12,202 nucleotides of DNA, from positions 3,934 through 16,135 of the forward strand of contig JAJOLG010000005.1 in the NCBI GenBank assembly GCA_021129445.1. Direction: 5' to 3'. Shown here piece after piece: positions 1-8,257 of this stretch. Every line of letters begins with the position of its first letter. Positions within the stretch are counted from its first letter, which is position 1. The DNA comes from Candidatus Altimarinota bacterium (lineage in GTDB: Bacteria > Patescibacteriota > Gracilibacteria > GCA-2401425 > JAJOLG01). The position numbers and the translations under genes were made by a program. Under the pieces are notes generated by a model. That model was not told the DNA's origin. It saw nothing but the letters and a program-made list of their open reading frames with translations, and made no database searches.

Positions 1-11
1 AATTTTTAATA

Positions 12-39
12 TTGACATAAAAAATATTTTTATTATTTT
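12..39 (+). promoter_or_regulatory. Candidate promoter of the rplJ-rplL unit
   Basis: A perfect -35 box TTGACA lies at 12-17. A -10-like TATTTT lies at 34-39, with a 16-base spacer. It sits just upstream of the folded L10 leader, where a promoter for rplJ-rplL would be expected. The infC promoter candidate in this window has nearly the same form (TTGACT, 16 bases, TATTTT), which supports both. The -10 match is weak and the region is AT-rich, so the call is tentative. Confidence 0.5.
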
Positions 40-47
40 AAAATTAC

Positions 48-157
48 TGTAGACAGAAAGCAAAAGTTTTTAACTTTAATAAGACTTTCCGAAGTAATCA
101 CCAAAATTTCAAAAATATTTATTTTTGGTAGGTCGAGATTATTAAAATTTGTCTGCA
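48..157 (+). promoter_or_regulatory. Ribosomal protein L10 mRNA leader (autoregulatory structure)
   Basis: The untranslated leader of rplJ folds into a three-way arrangement typical of L10 leaders. A closing stem pairs TGTAGAC (48-54) with GTCTGCA (151-157), including one G-U pair. A first internal hairpin pairs GAAAG (56-60) with CTTTC (85-89), with an inner AAAGTT/AACTTT helix at 63-68 and 72-77. A second hairpin pairs ACCAAAA (100-106) with TTTTGGT (123-129). The junction between the hairpins reads CCGAAGTAAT, close to the conserved CCGAGGTAA kink-turn segment where L10-(L12)n binds in other bacteria. From the family, excess L10-L12 binds here and represses its own mRNA. The fold was drawn by eye. 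Confidence 0.72.
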
Positions 158-188
158 TACTTATTAGCAAACAAATATTTTTTATAAT

Positions 189-719
189 ATGGCTATCACT
201 AAACAACAAAAAATTGATCAATTATCTGAATTATCTAATCAAATCAGAGAAGCAAAATCTGTTGTTTTTGCACAATTTAGCTGAGTTTCAGTTGAAAAAG
301 CAAAAAAAATCAGAAGATCTTTGGCTGAACAATGAGCAAAAATGAAAGTTATTAAAAAAACTTTGATTAAAATTGCAGCAAAAGAAGTTTATTGACTTGA
401 ACTTTCTGATGAATCACTTCAATGACAAATTGCTGTTATTTGTTCAAATGATGAAATTGTTTGATGACCAAAAGTTATCAAATCGTTTTCTAAAGATTTA
501 GATATTAAATTAACTTGATGAATTTTTGAAGAAAAAGAACTTTCTAAAGCGCAAGCGCAAGAGCTTGCAAATATGTTATCGAAAGATCAACTTATCGCTA
601 AAATGCTATGAAGTATGATGGCACCAATTCAATGATTTTACTCTGCAAATAAAGCAGTTCTTTCAGGATTCGCAAGAGTTCTTGATGGACACAGAGAAAA
701 TCTTGAAAAACAATCTTAA
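189..719 (+). CDS. rplJ: 50S ribosomal protein L10
   Basis: A 176-residue protein, the normal size for L10, read with UGA as Gly. L10 (uL10) anchors the L7/L12 dimers to 23S rRNA at the base of the ribosomal stalk. The N-terminal RNA-binding part is recognisable: SVVFAQFSGVSVEKAKKIRR near residues 24-43, KVIKKTLIKIA near 53-63, and the VGGPKVIKSF stretch at 91-100. The C-terminal helix that carries L7/L12 follows. Ten of its twelve glycines are TGA and two are GGA, with TGA-TGA pairs at residues 92-93 and 110-111. The ATG follows the L10 leader with no Shine-Dalgarno motif. rplL follows after 48 bases, and the two are almost surely co-transcribed. Confidence 0.96.
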
Positions 720-767
720 TTTTAAATTAAGAAAAACAATTTTTATTAAAAATATAATTTTATTATT

Positions 768-1169
768 ATGTCTGAAACTACAAACTTACCAGAATTATCT
801 AAAGAAGCACAATGAATTCTTGATGCTGTTAAAACTTTATCAGTAATGGATTTAGCTAACTTGGTTAAACATTTAGAAGAAGAATTTTGAGTATCTGCTG
901 CTGCACCAGTAGCTGTTGCTGCTTGATGAGCTGCTTGATGAGAAGAAGCTGCTGAACAAACTGAATTTACAGTTGAATTAACTGCTGTTTGAGCATCAAA
1001 AATCTGAGTAATTAAAATCGTAAGAGAAATTACTTGATTATGATTAAAAGAAGCAAAAGAAGTTGTTGATTGAGCTCCAAAAACTGTTAAAGAAAAAGTT
1101 TCTAAGGAAGAAGCTGAAGAAATCAAAGCTAAACTTACTGAGGCTTGAGCTACTGCTGAAATTAAGTAA
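768..1169 (+). CDS. rplL: 50S ribosomal protein L7/L12
   Basis: A 133-residue protein with the standard L7/L12 layout. Residues 1-45 are the dimerisation domain. Residues 46-62 form a flexible Ala/Gly hinge. The globular C-terminal domain recruits elongation factors and shows TEFTVELTAVGASKIGVIKI (65-84), REITGLGLKEAKEVVDGAPK (86-105) and KEEAEEIKAKLTEAGA (113-128). It is a multi-copy stalk protein bound to L10. All 12 glycines are TGA, which makes this gene the clearest proof of the recoding. The hinge holds two TGA-TGA pairs (Gly53-54 and Gly57-58). The stop is TAA. There is no visible Shine-Dalgarno sequence; the start context is TATTATTATG. A strong terminator follows 80 bases later. Confidence 0.98.
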
Positions 1170-1250
1170 TGACGCAATTGTTTTTCGAAGAAAAAGAATT
1201 GATGACATTACTTATTATATAAGATGAAGTAATTTTGCTTGAAAAATATT

Positions 1251-1280
1251 AAAAACCCGATTTTAAAATCGGGTTTTTTT
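1251..1280 (+). terminator. Rho-independent terminator of rplJ-rplL
   Basis: CCCGATTTT (1256-1264) pairs perfectly with AAAATCGGG (1265-1273), with flanking A and T runs extending the palindrome. A T-rich tail runs past 1280. It is one of the few GC-containing stretches in the gap and sits 80 bases after the rplL stop, so rpoBC is not part of this unit. Confidence 0.93.
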
Positions 1281-1406
1281 GTTTTTTTATTAGTTTTTTT
1301 ACTGATTTAATCTTTTAGATTAAACTTGTATTTTTTTCTAAATAAAAAAATCAGAAGTATTTTATAAGAATGCTTCAACAAAAATATTTTTTTTATTTTA
1401 AAATAA

Positions 1407-1435
1407 AAAAAGACTTCAAAGCTTGAAGTCTTTTT
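1407..1435 (-). terminator. Bidirectional terminator, stronger on the minus strand
   Basis: AAAAAGACTTCAA (1407-1419) pairs with TTGAAGTCTTTTT (1423-1435) around a 3-base loop. Read on the minus strand the stem is followed by a long run of T. On the plus strand the T run is interrupted after five bases. It would end minus-strand transcripts coming from 1687-2544, and it also backs up the rplL terminator. Confidence 0.85.
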
Positions 1436-1532
1436 ACCTTTTGTTTCTTGAAAAGCTATTAAATAAAAGCTGTTCAAAAACATCATTTTGATACGATCAT
1501 AATTTTTGTTTTTATTTTTATAAAATTTTTTT

Positions 1533-1554
1533 GATTATCTAAAATTAGATAATC
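1533..1554. repeat. Perfect 10-bp inverted repeat
   Basis: GATTATCTAA (1533-1542) pairs with TTAGATAATC (1545-1554), with a 2-base centre. No clean T run follows on either strand, so it is a poor terminator. It lies in the 3' region of the minus-strand gene. It could be an RNA stability hairpin or a dyad binding site; the role is unknown. Confidence 0.6.
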
Positions 1555-1686
1555 TTACTTTAAAAAAATATTTTTTCACTTTAAAAAATTTTACAAATGA
1601 TAAAAATATTTTTTTATAGTAATTTAATTATAGAAAAAATTTTTATAAAAACAACACAATTTTATAAAATAAATGTTACAATTAAA

Positions 1687-2544
1687 TTATTTATATTTTC
1701 AATAATAAAATACTTCTTCTCATATTTTTGTTTTTCAATAATTAGGCAACAAAATTATAAAATCCTCTTCTGCAATTATTTCAGTATCTCAATCAAATCA
1801 AATTAATTCTCATTTTTTAATTTCTTTAAAATTATCTATTCAATCTTTAAACAAAAAATTTCATGTTTTTGTAGTTTTAATTTTATACATTACAATCAAT
1901 TGATTGTTATAATTATTTACATTTCAATCTATTAAATTAAAATATTTTAATAAATTTAAAGATGTTTTTAATCAAATATCAAATGCATCTGGGGATTTAT
2001 GTTGTCAGCATTCTAATGTAAAAGCAATTTTTCCTATTGAATGCATATAAAGATTGGTATCTCATGAAAGCATATCTCATCAATTCTTTTCCCATCAGAT
2101 AATAATTTTATCTGTTCATATAATTTTTCAAATTTTCAATTCATCTTGAAAATCCTCAGCAAACATAAAAGGTTCTGATTTAGAACTTGTTGAATGTATA
2201 TCTAACAACACATCAGAATTATCCAATAAATATTTTAATTCTTTTACTCTATTTACCTCGTAATCATCAGATTTTTTATCAAAAAATTTTTTTTTAAAAA
2301 TTCTATTTAAATTATAATTAATTTGTCTAGTGCCTTTTTTTATAGCCTCCTCATTTCAATAAGCTAAAATAACTTTTCATTTTAATAATTTAATTTTTCA
2401 ATTATTAAAATTATCTTTTAAATAATCTACAACCTTAACTCATGAAATTTCATCTCAATGAATTCATCAAAATATTGTAATTACTGGTCATTTTATTTTT
2501 GAATCAAAAATAAATACTCCGGATATATTTTTAAATTCTTTCAT
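1687..2544 (-). CDS. Succinylglutamate desuccinylase/aspartoacylase-family zinc hydrolase (M14-type)
   Basis: A 285-residue protein read with UGA as Gly. Its motifs match the AstE/AspA branch of the M14 metallocarboxypeptidase fold, which removes acyl groups from amino acids such as N-acetylaspartate or N-succinylglutamate. GGIHGDEISG (residues 26-35) supplies zinc ligands His29 and Glu32. GNEEAIKKGTRQINYNLNR (63-81) matches the family NP-A-GxR-x-DLNR substrate-binding motif. LLDIHSTS (113-120) supplies the third zinc ligand, His117. FTLECGQ (175-181) holds the catalytic glutamate Glu178. No signal peptide is seen, so it is likely cytoplasmic. The C-terminal part (about 205-285) resembles the extra beta domain of the family. 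The start ATG follows a TTGCAC/TACATT promoter candidate. It appears to be a single-gene unit with no pathway partners nearby, so the substrate is unknown. Confidence 0.88.
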
Positions 2545-2564
2545 TTTGTTATTTTTATAATTTA

Positions 2565-2593
2565 AATGTACAAAATATTCACTTTATGTGCAA
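2565..2593 (-). promoter_or_regulatory. Candidate promoter of the M14-type hydrolase gene
   Basis: Read on the minus strand, TTGCAC (2588-2593) is followed after 17 bases by TACATT (2565-2570). Spacing is ideal and each box is partly matched. The -10 box ends 20 bases upstream of the start codon, leaving a leader of about 13-15 bases. The match is modest in an AT-rich background. Confidence 0.35.
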
Positions 2594-2639
2594 AAAATAA
2601 TTAAACTGGTAAAATATTTTTTGAGATTATTTTTTTAAA

Positions 2640-2879
2640 TTAAAATTTTCCACCCCCTGATATAAATGCCTCTTCTTTTGTTATATTTATTTTTTGGTAC
2701 CTACTTTAAGTTAATATTTTACAATTGTAAAATATTTATTATTGATTATTTTTCTCAAGAAAGATATTTTGATATTTAATATCATCATTAGCCCCATTGT
2801 TTACAACAGTTTGAAGCAATTTTGGTATTTCATTAAATCTAAATTTTTCATAAACTGGTTTTGATATTAAATCACTCTT
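2640..2879 (-). pseudogene. Remnants of a decayed minus-strand gene
   Basis: Two protein-like stretches lie in the same minus-strand frame. The first, 2739-2879, gives 46 codons, with segments such as KPVYEKFRFNEIPKLLQ, and ends in TAA-TAA. The second, 2640-2699, ends KEEAFISGGGKF and then TAA. No start codon precedes the first stretch, because TAA lies in frame just upstream. Base and codon composition look coding rather than like the flanking A/T runs. All four glycines are GGN and none is TGA, unlike most genes here. I do not recognise the family. It could be a decayed gene, two short peptides, or chance. Confidence 0.35.
2713..2736. repeat. 24-bp perfect palindrome
   Basis: AATATTTTACAA (2713-2724) is followed directly by its exact reverse complement (2725-2736). 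No T run follows on either strand. With no loop it is better suited to a dimeric DNA-binding protein than to a terminator. It lies between the divergent M14 hydrolase and dnaE genes, and it separates the two remnants of the decayed frame. Confidence 0.65.
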
Positions 2880-2953
2880 TTATTCTCATATAAAATTTTT
2901 TTGATATATGAAAAATTTTTTTTAAGTTTAAAAAAAATTTAAAAAAATTTTAC

Positions 2954-5900
2954 ATGAATTTTATTTATTTACAAAATCATAGTTATTATTCACTTTTACA
3001 AGGCCTCCCATCCCCAAAAAAACTCGCATCCTTCGCAAAAGAAAAGTGAATGAAAGCAATTGCAATGACAGATTCTTGAAATCTGTATTGAGCTTTGGAA
3101 TTTTATCAAGCTTGTGAAAAGGAGTGAGTAAAAGCGATTTTGTGATGTGAAATGTTTATTGCGCCGAGGTCTTTGCACAAAAAAGAAAATAGGGCAGATT
3201 GAAGACCTTTTAATATGCTTTTTTTGGCTGAAAATAATGAATGATACAAAAATTTAACAAGGCTTTCAACAACTTCATTTTTGGAATGAATGTACTATAA
3301 ACCTCGTATTGATTATGAAGTAATTGAGAAAAATAAAAAATGATTGATTGCGATTGATTCTTGAAGATGGACGAAATTGGCTAGTTTGATTATTGAAAAT
3401 TGATCAGAGGAAGAAATTGAGAGTTTAATTAAAAAACATTTAGAAATTTTTTGACCAGAAAATTATTTTTTTGGGATTTTGGACCATAAAAATACACCGG
3501 TTCAATTGGATTTAAATGAAAAATTAAAAGAATATTGAAAAAAATTTTGAGTAAAATGTGTGGCTTTACAAAATTCTTTTTACCTAAATCCAGAAGATGC
3601 AGAGGTTCAAGATATTGTGACTTGTATTGCAACTTGAAGGGATTTGGATGATTGAAGAAGAGATTCGATGATTGATGAGGATTACTCTTTGAAGGATCCA
3701 GAAGATATGATAAAATCTTTTGAAGATTTTCCAGAAGCAATTGAAAATACTGAAAAAATTGCGGATAGATGTAATGTTTCGTTTGAACTTTATGTTTATC
3801 GTATTCCGGATTTTTATCCGCCAAAGGATGTTCAAGAAAAAATTTGAGTAAAAACACCGATTGAATATTTTAGGCATATTTGTATTGAGTGATTAAAAGA
3901 AAGGTATTCTGAATTTGTAGAGCATTTGCAAAAAATTTCTTGGAAAAATTTGGATGAGTCAACAATTGATAATCAAAAAATTGATTTAACTCCAAAATCA
4001 AAAAGAGAGGATGATATTGATAATTCAAAAGAAAAAAAACTTGCAGAAGATTCAGAAAAAGCAGGTTTAAGGATAGCTGTTCGTTTTGAGCACGAGTTTA
4101 AAATTATTCAAAAAATGTGATTTGAATCGTATTTTTTGATGGTGTCGGATTATTGTAAATGGGCTCGGGATAATGATATTATGGTTGGGCCTTGAAGGTG
4201 ATCGTGAGCGGGGTCGATTATTGCATATGCGATGAAAATTACAAATATTGATCCTTTGCGTTATTGATTGCTTTTTGAGAGGTTTTTAAATCCAGATAGG
4301 GTATCGATGCCCGATTTTGATATTGATTTTGAAGATAATAAAAGGGATCAGGTAATTGCATATGTGACAAAAAAATATTGAGCTGATCATGTTGCACAGA
4401 TTTCAACATTTTGAACAATGGCAGCAAGAGCAGCAATTAAAGATGTTTGAAGGATTTATTGAATATGATTTTGAGAAATGAATGAATTTGCGAAGCTTAT
4501 TCCAGAAAAACCTTGAACAAAACTTGCAGAAGCATGGGAAGAAGAGGCTCTTTTGAGAGAAAAAGTTGAATCAGAGGAAAAGTTTAAGAAAGTTTGGGAC
4601 GCAGCAAGGATTTTAGAGTGAAATGTAAGGCATATTTCTGTGCATGCTTGTGCGGTTGTAATTGCTGATAAGCCTCTTGAAAATTACACGGCACTTCAAC
4701 ATCCGCCAAAAAATGATAAAATTATTATTTCACAATTTTCCGCAAAACCGCTTGAAACTTTATGACTTTTGAAGATGGATTTTCTTTGATTGAAAAATTT
4801 ATCAATTTTAAAAAATGCAATTCATGTGATAAAACAGGTTAGAAATGTTGAAATTGATATAAATAATATTCCAATTGCGGATAAAAAAACTTTGGAATTG
4901 TTTAAAAAATGAGAAACAACTTGAATTTTTCAGTTTGAATCTTGATGAATGAAAAAATATTTGAAAGAATTGGAGCCAACAAGATTTGAGGATTTGATTG
5001 CAATGAACTCGCTTTATCGTCCTTGACCAATGGAATATATTCCAACTTTTATCAAGTGAAAACATTTTCCATCAACGGTAAAATATCCACACGAAAGTTT
5101 GGAGGAAATTTTGAAAGAAACTTATTGAATTGCGGTGTATCAAGAGCAAATTTTACAAATTGCACAAATTTTTGCTTGATATTCGCTTGGACAAGCGGAT
5201 TTGCTTCGTAGAGCGATTTGAAAAAAAATTGCCGAGGAAATGGTGAAACAAAGGTGAATTTTTATTCAGAAAGCAGTTGAAATTTGAAGAGATGAAAAGT
5301 TGGCAGAGCATATTTTTGATGATATTATTGTACCTTTTGCGGGGTACGGGTTCAACAAATCTCATGCAGCCGCATATTCAATGGTGGCCTACCAAACAGC
5401 ATATTTAAAAGCCCATTATCCAACCGAATTTATGGCTGCACTTTTAATGTCAGATAGGTCAAATGCAGACAGAGTTGCAGTTGAAATTCAAGAGTGTAAT
5501 CAAATGTGAATAGATGTTTTGCCACCAGATGTGAATGAATCTTTTGAAAATTTTACGGTAGTTTGAGAGTGAAAAATTCGTTTTGGGCTTTCTGCGATTA
5601 AAAATTTGTGAGATAATTGAATTGAAGCGATTATCTCTGAAAGAAAGGCGAATTGAAAATTTAAAAATATTACAGATTTTATTTCTAGACTTGATTATAC
5701 TCATTTAAATAAAAAAAATTTTGAGGCTTTGATTTTTTCGTGAGCAACGGATTGTTTATGAGAAAGAAATGCTCTTGCTGACTCTTTACTTGAAATGATT
5801 GAGTTTTCAAAAGCAAAATGACATGAAAAAGACAGTGGTCAGATGGATTTATTCTGAATGATGAGTGTCTGATGAGAAAATGTGTCAGAATTTAAATTAA

Positions 5901-6637
5901 AAGATGTAAAACCTGCTGATATTGAGACAAGACTTGATTGGGAAAGGGAGTTTTTGGGTCTTTTTGTATCTCAGCATCCACTTGCAGGGCTTGAAAATTA
6001 TATTTTAGCAAGAACTTTTGATTTGGAAAAATTGGATGAAAAATCTTTAAAATCCGATAAATTAAAAACTTTTGCAGGTTTGATTACTTGATTAAGAATT
6101 ATTAGAACTAAAAAATGAGAAGACTTTTCAGTGTTTAATTTTGAAACTCCTCAGTGAAATTTTGAAGCAGTATTTTTTCCAAAATCTCATGCAAAAATAA
6201 AAAATAGAATTGCAGAATGAAAATCATTTTTAATAAAATGAAAAATAAAAATTAGAAATTGATGAATTCAAATTGTGTGAGAGGAGTTGATAAAATTGAA
6301 GATTGAAGAATTAAGATGACATGCAAAGGAGCAAAATGTTTTATGAGAAAATAAACATTTTCATCAAAAAGAGGTAAAAATTCCAGTTTTGCATGATGAA
6401 TTTAAAAAAGAATGGGTGATAAAAGTTCCGTATTCTACAACAGAAAAGCATATGGCAAAATTAAAGGAAATGCTTTTGAAGAATACAAAAGAGGAATGAT
6501 GACATTCTGTAAGGGTGATTTTACCTTGATGAAAAGAAGTTGATTGGCCGAAAATGGTTGATGCAAATTGAAAATTAAGAAGTGATGTTTTGGAGATGTT
6601 TAAGACTTGAAGTGGAGATTTGGAGAAATTTGAGTAG
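2954..6637 (+). CDS. dnaE: DNA polymerase III subunit alpha (DnaE type)
   Basis: A 1227-residue replicative polymerase, read through with UGA as Gly and with no frameshift. The N-terminal PHP domain (about 1-270) is recognisable but has lost ligands: HxH is Q7-N-H9, TDH is T39-D-S41, and NDVHY is Q206-N-S-F-Y210. The polymerase core is intact. It has GPGRGSGAGS (412-421), PDFDIDF (453-459) with catalytic Asp456 and Asp458, and the third Asp at LLKMDFLG (Asp609). It also has the YRPGPME motif and [15 protein letters not shown] (about 795-809). QMDLF (963-967) fits the beta-clamp-binding motif. An OB fold begins near 1040. Residues about 325-372 are a charged insertion. No DnaQ-like exonuclease is fused, so this is not PolC. 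The stop is TAG, the only one in the window. It appears to be transcribed alone. Confidence 0.97.
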
Positions 6638-6643
6638 AAAAAT

Positions 6644-6683
6644 AAAAAAGAAGGCTAATCGCAATGAAAACTCCTTCTTTTTT
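6644..6683 (+). terminator. Bidirectional terminator between dnaE and the DUF4846-like gene
   Basis: AAAAAAGAAGG (6644-6654) pairs with CCTTCTTTTTT (6673-6683) across an 18-base loop. A T run follows on the plus strand (through 6685), and on the minus strand TTTTTTATTTTT follows the stem. It starts 7 bases after the dnaE TAG and lies 37 bases beyond the stop of the converging minus-strand gene, so it can serve both. Confidence 0.88.
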
Positions 6684-6719
6684 TTATTAAATTTAAAAAA
6701 AATGGGATTGCAAGTTATT

Positions 6720-8219
6720 TTATTCAAATCTTTTTATTACAGGTTTTCAGTTTGGATCATATTTTTCTGCATATTCTAAAAATTTATCCAATTCAAACCA
6801 TGAATTATATTTACTGAAATCATCTTTTTTAACTATTTTTTTAACATTATTTTTATCTATTCAAGTTAAATTTGCCATAAAATTATTTCATTTATTAAAT
6901 ATTCAAAATAAACTTGCTTTTAGGTTGCTTAAAATTTTAACAAAAAATTTTTTTTCTGTAAATTTATCATTATAATAAGCATATCAGTTATTATATGGTT
7001 TGTTTTTCAAAATTGTAAAATCTTGAGTTGGTATGTCTCATTGTCATAAAACAACATTTTTTTTTCAATTTAAATCTTCAGCTACATCCATAATCATATA
7101 AGCATGACCTGTTTTCGATCATCATTTTCTTAAAACTATTAAATCTCAAGGTAAAACATTGTTTTTATTAATTGTTTTTAAGTCTCTTTTTAATACATAT
7201 GTACTTGAATATGCAAATTGATATAACATATATTTTTTAAAACTTTTACGATCTAAATTTTTAATTAAATATGGGTTTTGTAGGTTATTTTCCAATTTGA
7301 AATCAATTTTATTAATAGAATTTTTTGCAAAATTGTATTCTCACCGTAACCTCATAACAGAATCTGCACATTGTTGATTTTTCCAAATATCCCAATTTAA
7401 AATTCATGAAACTCTGTGTTTATCCCATAATTTTTTTCAATTTCTAGAATAAACTCATGTAAATTCCTTTTTTAATGGAAGATTTCTAATCCATTCCGAA
7501 AAACTTCATTTTTTTACATTAACTCGTTTAATTGATTGTGGTTTTTTGATAAAATCAATTAATTTAACAGAATTATTTCTATCATAATTAAATAAATAAG
7601 AAAAATTATTTTTATAAAAATTGTTATCAATTTTTTGCTTTCAAATAATTTTTTTCTCAATTTTAGAAATTTTTTTAATTGTATTATATTCATTTATATC
7701 AACTTTTAATGCAATTGATTCTTTTTGTCATTTTTCAATTTTCTGATTTTTTATTATCTTATCGTTTTTTATTTCAATTTTTTTCTCAAAAACTTTAAAA
7801 GTTTTTTTTAATTCTAAAAAATTTTTTAGAATTTCATCTTTATCTCAATTATTTTTTTGATTATTGTAAATTGAGATAATTTTTTTCTCTGATTTTAAAA
7901 TATTTTCTTTAATTCTGCCTCAAAGTTTTTCATTTTTTTCAATTTTTTCTTCCAATTCAGAAATTTTTTTATTAATTGTATTAAATTTATCTGAAATATT
8001 CAAATGTTTAAAAACAAATATATCATCATTTAGTGATGATAAATCTCATTCTAAGATTTGTATATCATTTTTTAGATTATTAATTTGTACTTGTTGAGAT
8101 TTAATATCTGCTATTAAAATATTATTTTTTTGTAAAATAAAAATAGAAAAAGTTGTAAATATACAAAATAACAACATTGATATAAAATTCTTTTTAAGAA
8201 GATCTGTAATTTTTTTCAT
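6720..8219 (-). CDS. Membrane-anchored coiled-coil protein with a DUF4846-like domain
   Basis: A 499-residue protein. It has a basic N-terminus, one membrane segment (about 11-29), then a long Lys/Glu/Ile-rich coiled-coil stalk (about 35-200). From about 238 the sequence matches the pattern I know from DUF4846: GSFSEWIRNLPLK (238-250), QQCADSVMRLRGEYNFA (282-298), PGDLIVLRKG (357-366), GHAYMIMDVAEDLNGKK (371-387), and then GQGDIPTQDFTILKN (392-406). Cys284 and His372 sit in contexts reminiscent of papain-like Cys-His hydrolases; this is my inference, since DUF4846 has no assigned activity. Topology would put the stalk and domain outside the membrane. The layout recalls coiled-coil cell-wall hydrolases or their activators. 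Most glycines are TGA. Own promoter and terminator candidates flank it. Confidence 0.8.
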
Positions 8220-8247
8220 TTAATTCATTTTTTTTATAAATCAGAAT

Positions 8248-8256
8248 ATTATACCA
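8248..8256 (-). promoter_or_regulatory. Extended -10 promoter of the DUF4846-like gene
   Basis: On the minus strand TGGTATAAT gives a perfect TATAAT with the upstream TGn of an extended -10 element. It lies 28 bases before the ATG, predicting a leader of roughly 20 bases. The -35 position falls inside the terminator hairpin of trpS and does not match consensus. The only perfect TATAAT I noticed in an intergenic space of this window is this one. Confidence 0.5.
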
Positions 8257-8257
8257 A

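Larger units (their letters stand above)
1170..1686. other. Convergent intergenic region with stacked hairpins
   Basis: A 517-base gap between the converging rplL (plus) and M14 enzyme (minus) genes. It holds the rplL terminator (1251-1280) and a short hairpin TTTAATCT/AGATTAAA (1306-1313 and 1317-1324). It also holds a strong bidirectional terminator (1407-1435) and the hairpin at 1533-1554. No convincing reading frame was found on either strand with UGA read as Gly. The piece 1436-1500 is less T-rich than its surroundings. I see no tRNA-like fold. Confidence 0.7.
2545..2953. other. Divergent intergenic region upstream of dnaE
   Basis: This 409-base gap holds the minus-strand promoter candidate (2565-2593), the decayed frame (2640-2879) and the palindrome (2713-2736). 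dnaE must be transcribed from its right side. TTGATA (2861-2866) and TATAAA (2889-2894) are present but 22 bases apart, so I do not call a promoter. The last 60 bases are almost only A and T. Confidence 0.6.

Noticed and set aside
746-1177. 143-codon open frame on the minus strand across rplL.
   Set aside because: It is the antisense shadow of rplL, which is certain from its sequence.
1169-1222. Short frame of 17 codons starting in the TAATG overlap with the rplL stop.
   Set aside because: Too short, no similarity recognised, and its DNA is part of the untranslated run to the terminator; likely chance.
1597-1806. Plus-strand frame of 69 codons, Phe/Ile/Lys-rich.
   Set aside because: It overlaps the end of the M14-type gene in antisense and is made of A/T runs; no features of a real protein.
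2861-2894. TTGATA and TATAAA as a dnaE promoter.
   Set aside because: The 22-base spacer is too long and such matches are frequent in this A/T-rich DNA.
3429-3877. Overlapping minus-strand open frames of 142 and 97 codons.
   Set aside because: They lie inside dnaE, which is continuous in its own frame with conserved motifs.
6582-6779. Plus-strand frame of 65 codons at the dnaE end.
   Set aside because: It is out of frame with dnaE and runs across its terminator and into the next gene in antisense.
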